NCBI RefSeq assembly: GCF_019396345.1
Contig: NZ_JAHKRM010000034.1
Span: forward strand, 1 to 64,000
DNA: 64,000 bases
DNA from: Nonomuraea guangzhouensis
GTDB lineage: Bacteria; Actinomycetota; Actinomycetes; Streptosporangiales; Streptosporangiaceae
Direction: 5' to 3'
In this document: in pieces, positions 60,815 through 64,000 of the stretch
Layout of the letters: every line of letters begins with the position of its first letter
Position numbering within the stretch: the stretch's first letter is position 1
The notes under the pieces: generated by a model
What the model was told of the DNA's origin: nothing
The model's input: the letters and a program-made list of their open reading frames with translations, nothing else
Database searches by the model: none
Program-made: the position numbers and the translations under genes

Positions 60815-61284
60815 TTGCGCAATTCAATGACTGTCTTGCCGACGCGGATCGGAACACCGAGCGGCACCGGGGTCGGGCGGGTGACTTTTGAGCGGTCGAG
60901 GTACGTGCCGTTGGTCGAACCGAGATCTTCCACGATCCACTGACCGTCCTGAGGGAAGAGCCGGGCATGCCGACTGGAAGCGTAGTCGTCTGTGACTACC
61001 AGCGTGGCGTCGTTGGCCCGGCCAATGCTGATGGGCGTCTCCGTGAGATTAATGGTGGTGCCTTGCAGCGGGCCACCCGTCACAACGAGCTGGCGTGGCT
61101 CGCCCTTCTTATTCTTCGGCTTAGCCGCCGGTTTGGTGGGCTTGATGCCACCCTTGCGTGGACCCGCGGGGGCCGTACGTGATCCGAACAAGTCAGTCCG
61201 GATCACGCCGACTGCGGCAATGACGAAGAACCACAGCACCGCCAGGAAGGCGAGCCGGATCAGCAGCAGCGTGAGCTCGGACAT
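60811..61284 (-). CDS. fhaB: FHA-domain protein FhaB (FipA-like)
   Basis: The product is 157 residues with one N-terminal membrane segment (LLIRLAFLAVLWFFVIAAVGV). The FHA domain is at the C-terminus with SIGRANDAT, SSRHARLF and DLGSTNGTYLD, which bind phosphothreonine. Partners include the kinases of this operon and division proteins. Spacing to fhaA is 17 bases. Confidence 0.93.
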   Translation of the reverse strand: MSELTLLLIRLAFLAVLWFFVIAAVGVIRTDLFGSRTAPAGPRKGGIKPTKPAAKPKNKKGEPRQLVVTGGPLQGTTINLTETPISIGRANDATLVVTDDYASSRHARLFPQDGQWIVEDLGSTNGTYLDRSKVTRPTPVPLGVPIRVGKTVIELRK

Positions 61285-61301
61285 GGACCGCTTGTCTACC
61301 C

Positions 61302-62042
61302 CTAATCGCGCCGGAACACCAGAGTCGTGCGCCCCAGGGTCACTCGCGTGCCGTTCTGGAGCTCGACTCTGCGTACCGGCTGGCCATTGACGAATGTGCC
61401 GTTCGTCGATCCGAGATCGACTAGGGCGACTTGCTGACCCTCGACGCGGATCTCCGCGTGGTGGCGAGAGACGCCGGGGTCGACAAGACGAAGATCGCAG
61501 TCGGTGCCCCTGCCCAGCAAGGTCACCGGAGTGGTGAGCTCGTAGGAGCGGTCGCCCTGCGGATCGTCCTGAGTGGACACGAGCAGCCGGGGCCGCCCGT
61601 TGAAGGCATTGGGCCTGGATGGTGGCAGATCACTCGCCGGCTGGCGAATCTCGTCCTGCTCCACAGTGGCGCCGCGGATGACCCCCGACCTGATGCGGAA
61701 CAACCCCACTGCCAGGTCGGCGGCGGTCTCGAAACGGACCCGGACCGGTCCCACGAAGGAGTAGCCCTGTTCTTTGGCGTACTCCCTGGCGAGGTTGGCC
61801 AGCTCGTGGCTGATGCTGTCGGCATAGACCTCAAGCCGCTCGCTGTCGGTCGTGGACAGTTCAACCACGAAGTCGTTGGGCACGAGCGTCCGACCTTGAG
61901 CGACGATAGCCGCGCGCTCATCCATCTCCCGCTGAACCGCGCTGGCGACCTCGACCGGCTGAAGGTCAGATTTGAACGCCCGCGCAAAGGCCCCCTCAAC
62001 CAAGCCTTCGAGCCTTCGCTCGAAGCGCTGAAGGACTCCCAC
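61302..62042 (-). CDS. fhaA: FhaA, DUF3662 plus FHA domain
   Basis: The product is 246 residues from a GTG (VGVLQRFERRLEGLVEGAF) after GGGAGG; the frame extends upstream only by chance. Residues 1-120 form the DUF3662 part (ALQPVEVASAVQREMDERA-like, EYAKEQGYSFVGPVRVRFE). The FHA part has LLGRGTDCD, VSRHHAEIR and DLGSTNGTFVN. It is the first gene of the fhaA-fhaB-pstP-rodA-pbpA-pknA-pknB row and links kinase signals to peptidoglycan synthesis, including the MviN/FhaA module in mycobacteria. Confidence 0.93.
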   Translation of the reverse strand: MGVLQRFERRLEGLVEGAFARAFKSDLQPVEVASAVQREMDERAAIVAQGRTLVPNDFVVELSTTDSERLEVYADSISHELANLAREYAKEQGYSFVGPVRVRFETAADLAVGLFRIRSGVIRGATVEQDEIRQPASDLPPSRPNAFNGRPRLLVSTQDDPQGDRSYELTTPVTLLGRGTDCDLRLVDPGVSRHHAEIRVEGQQVALVDLGSTNGTFVNGQPVRRVELQNGTRVTLGRTTLVFRRD

Positions 62043-62243
62043 CGGGTACCTCCCTTCCTCCGTGCATATGATCGCGGCCACCGGACGCGCTCACCGCGCC
62101 TGGCCTCCGCTCGTCCCACGTCGCGGGTGGTCCCGGCGCTCGTCAGCTGTCGCGCCCAGCTCCTCCGCTCCCGTGTCTTATGCGATCGTATCCGGGTTCA
62201 GTACCAGCGGCTGTTCCGTGCTACTGTTTCTCCGCACCCACAA

Positions 62244-62326
62244 GGGCGGGTGGCGGAACGGCAGACGCGCACGGTTCAGGTCCGTGTGTCCGAAAGGACG
62301 TGAGGGTTCAAATCCCTCCTCGCCCA
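62244..62326 (+). tRNA. tRNA-Leu (anticodon CAG)
   Basis: The sequence folds as a class II tRNA of 83 bases. The acceptor stem is GGGCGGG with CTCGCCC and a discriminator A. The anticodon arm is CACGG-TTCAGGT-CCGTG (anticodon CAG), and the long variable arm is TGTCCGAAAGGACG. The T arm is GAGGG-TTCAAAT-CCCTC. CCA is not encoded. Confidence 0.97.
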
Positions 62327-62414
62327 CTCGGTGACAGGGGACCCATGGTCGCGACCCTCACGGGATCGCTTCCCTCGGTCCCCTCGTCGTTTACACCGGG
62401 GGATGACCCCCGGA

Positions 62415-62439
62415 CCCCCAGCATTAGACCCGCTGGGGG
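62415..62439 (+). terminator. Hairpin after tRNA-Leu
   Basis: CCCCCAGC (62415-62422) pairs with GCTGGGGG (62432-62439) around a nine-base loop, and T-rich DNA (TTGATCTTTCTT) follows. It ends the tRNA transcript. Two hairpins in 100 bases make termination secure. Confidence 0.75.
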
Positions 62440-62493
62440 TTGATCTTTCTTATGAGACTTTGCTTCTTTGGCAGACCTACACTGGCGAAGAGT

Positions 62494-62517
62494 GCCCCGG
62501 TTCGCAAGAGCCGGGGC
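62494..62517 (+). terminator. Second terminator hairpin downstream
   Basis: GCCCCGG (62494-62500) pairs with CCGGGGC (62511-62517), followed by TTCTTGATTTT. It may also serve the convergent minus-strand gene that ends at 62611. Confidence 0.7.
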
Positions 62518-62610
62518 TTCTTGATTTTGGGAAGAGTAGGGCCGGCCGGTTGCAGATCGCTTTCGGATTGCTTTCCGGCCGGGTGTGTGTTTTTGGCCAC
62601 ACTGGTGGGG

Positions 62611-63624
62611 CTAGGCGGCTATTGCTCGGGTGTCTAGGAGCTCGTTGAGTAGGTCGGTCAGGCTTACCATGCCGATGATCTTGCTTCCCTGTGTTACCAG
62701 GGCTAGGTGGGCGTGGGCCTCCTGCAGTGCTGTTACCGCTTCGGGGGCTTGGGTTACGCAGGGCAGCTTGGGGACTGGGCGGGCCAGGTCTGCCGCTGTG
62801 CGGTCGGGGTGGACCAGGGCGTCTCGGGCGTGGAGGACGCCTTGTACGTCGTCTGTAGCGCCTACCAGGAGCCTTAGGTGGCCGCTCTCCGCTGCTGCTT
62901 GTCTGATCTCTTTGGCGTTGGCCGATGGTGGGACGGTGACGAAACGGTCTACCGGGACCATGAGGCGTTCTATGCCTTCTGCCTGTAGGCGTAGGGCTCT
63001 TGTGAGTAGGTCGTGTTCTTCTCTGTCCAGGAGGCCCATGCGGCCTGATTCGCCTACCAGCATGGCTAGCTGGCGGGGGGTTCTTGTTGTGGCCAGTTCG
63101 TCTCTTGGGCTTACGCCGAAGAGGCGGAGGATCACGTTGGTCAGGCCGTTGAGGGTCGAGAGCAGAGGGCGCATCAGCCAGGTGAAGCTGCGGAAGGGCA
63201 GCGTCAGGAGGAGGGCCGCTCGTTCTGGGTGAGTCAGTGCCCAGGACTTGGGGGCCATTTCGCCTACCACCATGTGGAGGAAGGTGACCAAGGCCAGGGC
63301 GATGGTCAGGGCGATTGGCATGCGCATCGACTCTGGGATGCCTACCGCGGCGAAGACCGGTTCCAGGAAGTGTTCGATCGCCGGCTCTGTTACCTGGCCC
63401 AGGCCCAGTGTGCAGAGGGTGATGCCCAGTTGGGCGCCGGCCAGCATCAGGGAGAGGCGTCGGCCGCCGCCTACCGCTGACTTCGCGGCGATGCGGACCA
63501 GGCGGTTGCCGTTGGCGGCCATCTCCTCCAGGCGGTGGCGCTTGGCGGAGACGAAGGCGAACTCCGCTGCCACGAACAGGGCGTTCAGTAGCAGGAGGAC
63601 CAGGCTGATCAGGATCATCGTCAT
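62611..63624 (-). CDS. CNNM/CorC-type membrane protein (hemolysin family), C-terminal paralogue
   Basis: The product is 337 residues. A DUF21 membrane part (ILISLVLLLLNALFVAAEFAF, LSLMLAGAQLGITLCTLGLG, ALVTFLHMVVGEMAPKSWAL) is followed by a CBS-pair region (MVPVDRFVTVPPSANAKEI, HLALVTQGSKIIGMVSLTDL). This family is linked to magnesium or metal transport. It starts inside the stop of the partner gene (ATGA). Codon choice is odd for this genome, with many CTA, GTA, ACA and GCA codons. Confidence 0.85.
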   Translation of the reverse strand: MTMILISLVLLLLNALFVAAEFAFVSAKRHRLEEMAANGNRLVRIAAKSAVGGGRRLSLMLAGAQLGITLCTLGLGQVTEPAIEHFLEPVFAAVGIPESMRMPIALTIALALVTFLHMVVGEMAPKSWALTHPERAALLLTLPFRSFTWLMRPLLSTLNGLTNVILRLFGVSPRDELATTRTPRQLAMLVGESGRMGLLDREEHDLLTRALRLQAEGIERLMVPVDRFVTVPPSANAKEIRQAAAESGHLRLLVGATDDVQGVLHARDALVHPDRTAADLARPVPKLPCVTQAPEAVTALQEAHAHLALVTQGSKIIGMVSLTDLLNELLDTRAIAA

Positions 63625-64000
63625 CGGGTCGCCTCCGCGTGCTGGACCGGTGCGAGTCGTACTCTTTCGGGCACGCGGCGGTTGAGTGACAGGACGGTGA
63701 GTTCGGCCAGGTGCTCCTCCTGGTCGTCCTCGGTGAACGGGTCCATTTCCGGAATGACGGGCACGGTCACGGTGTCGCCAAGGTCGGGCATGCGGCCCAG
63801 TTTGGCGAGGACCAGGCCGGCGAGCGTGTCGTAGTCGTCGCTCTCGGGCAGTGAGACGCCGGTGGCCCGCTCGACCTCGTCGAGCCTGAGCCGGCCCGGC
63901 ACCTCCCAGATGCCGCCCGGCTGCTCGACGGCGCCGTCGGGCTCCGGGTCGTTCTCGTCGATGAGCTCGCCGACCAGCTCCTCCGCCAGGTCCTCGACGG
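63621..64000 (-). CDS. Hemolysin-family transporter-associated protein, C-terminal part, cut by window edge
   Basis: The last 126 codons are present, ending with RVRLAPVQHAEATR. Visible is the CorC_HlyC-type domain: RLRLDEVERATGVSLPESDDYDTLAGLVLAKLG, VTVPVIPEMDPFTEDDQEEH and LTVLSLNRRVPERV. Just before it, GELIDENDPEPDGAVE is an acidic linker from the CBS part. The membrane half is outside the window. It overlaps the next gene by four bases, so the two form one operon. Confidence 0.8.
   Translation of the reverse strand, partial: VEDLAEELVGELIDENDPEPDGAVEQPGGIWEVPGRLRLDEVERATGVSLPESDDYDTLAGLVLAKLGRMPDLGDTVTVPVIPEMDPFTEDDQEEHLAELTVLSLNRRVPERVRLAPVQHAEATR

Overview
The window is high-GC actinobacterial DNA. 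GTG/TTG starts, 4-bp ATGA/GTGA overlaps, apparently leaderless promoters and the block fhaA-fhaB-pstP-rodA-pbpA-pknA-pknB ... pabA ... crgA all point to an actinobacterium. The overall gene content looks most like a Streptosporangiales-type genome (Nonomuraea or Streptosporangium relatives), but that genus-level guess is inference.

Layout. 1-13 kb is a patchy accessory zone: the tail of an IS256-type transposase, a secreted ricin-type lectin, a phosphoesterase, a stand-alone TOPRIM protein, a CPBP protease, an ECF sigma factor with its partner membrane protein, gene remnants, a HigBA-like toxin-antitoxin pair and a complete IS481-type element next to a broken D-Ala-D-Ala carboxypeptidase-like gene. 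13-19 kb holds a large SARP/AfsR-like regulator (BTAD, NB-ARC, TPR) tail-to-tail with an unusual cassette: a 25-residue ORF, an adenylate-forming PaaK-like enzyme and a multi-spanning protein with YD and GLGD motifs like presenilin-type intramembrane proteases. 19-24 kb has furA-katG, a MerR regulator beside a transporter remnant, an M23 peptidase and a dienelactone hydrolase. 24-31 kb is a sugar-type ABC operon containing an enolase-superfamily enzyme, with a divergent GntR/FCD regulator. 31-35 kb has toxin-antitoxin debris, DUF72 and a secreted beta-helix protein.

35-48 kb has an acyltransferase pair resembling ornithine-lipid OlsB/OlsA, a glycerophosphodiesterase, two two-component systems (each kinase carries a tandem-repeat insert), a metallo-beta-lactamase-fold hydrolase with a PadR regulator, small stress-type enzymes and a Rieske protein. 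48-64 kb is the conserved core: cyclophilin, rhomboid protease, CrgA, class E sortase, pabA-type glutamine amidotransferase, the Ser/Thr kinase and cell-wall growth operon, tRNA-Leu(CAG) and a pair of CNNM/CorC-type membrane proteins.

The best candidate for an undescribed system is 16.3-19.1 kb. A short peptide gene with a strong ribosome site lies behind 11-bp-phased heptamer repeats of the kind bound by SARP regulators. It is followed by a ligase and a putative intramembrane aspartyl protease and faces a SARP-type regulator gene. It reads like a made, modified and cleaved peptide pathway. The peptide, its modification and the regulatory link are all inferred.
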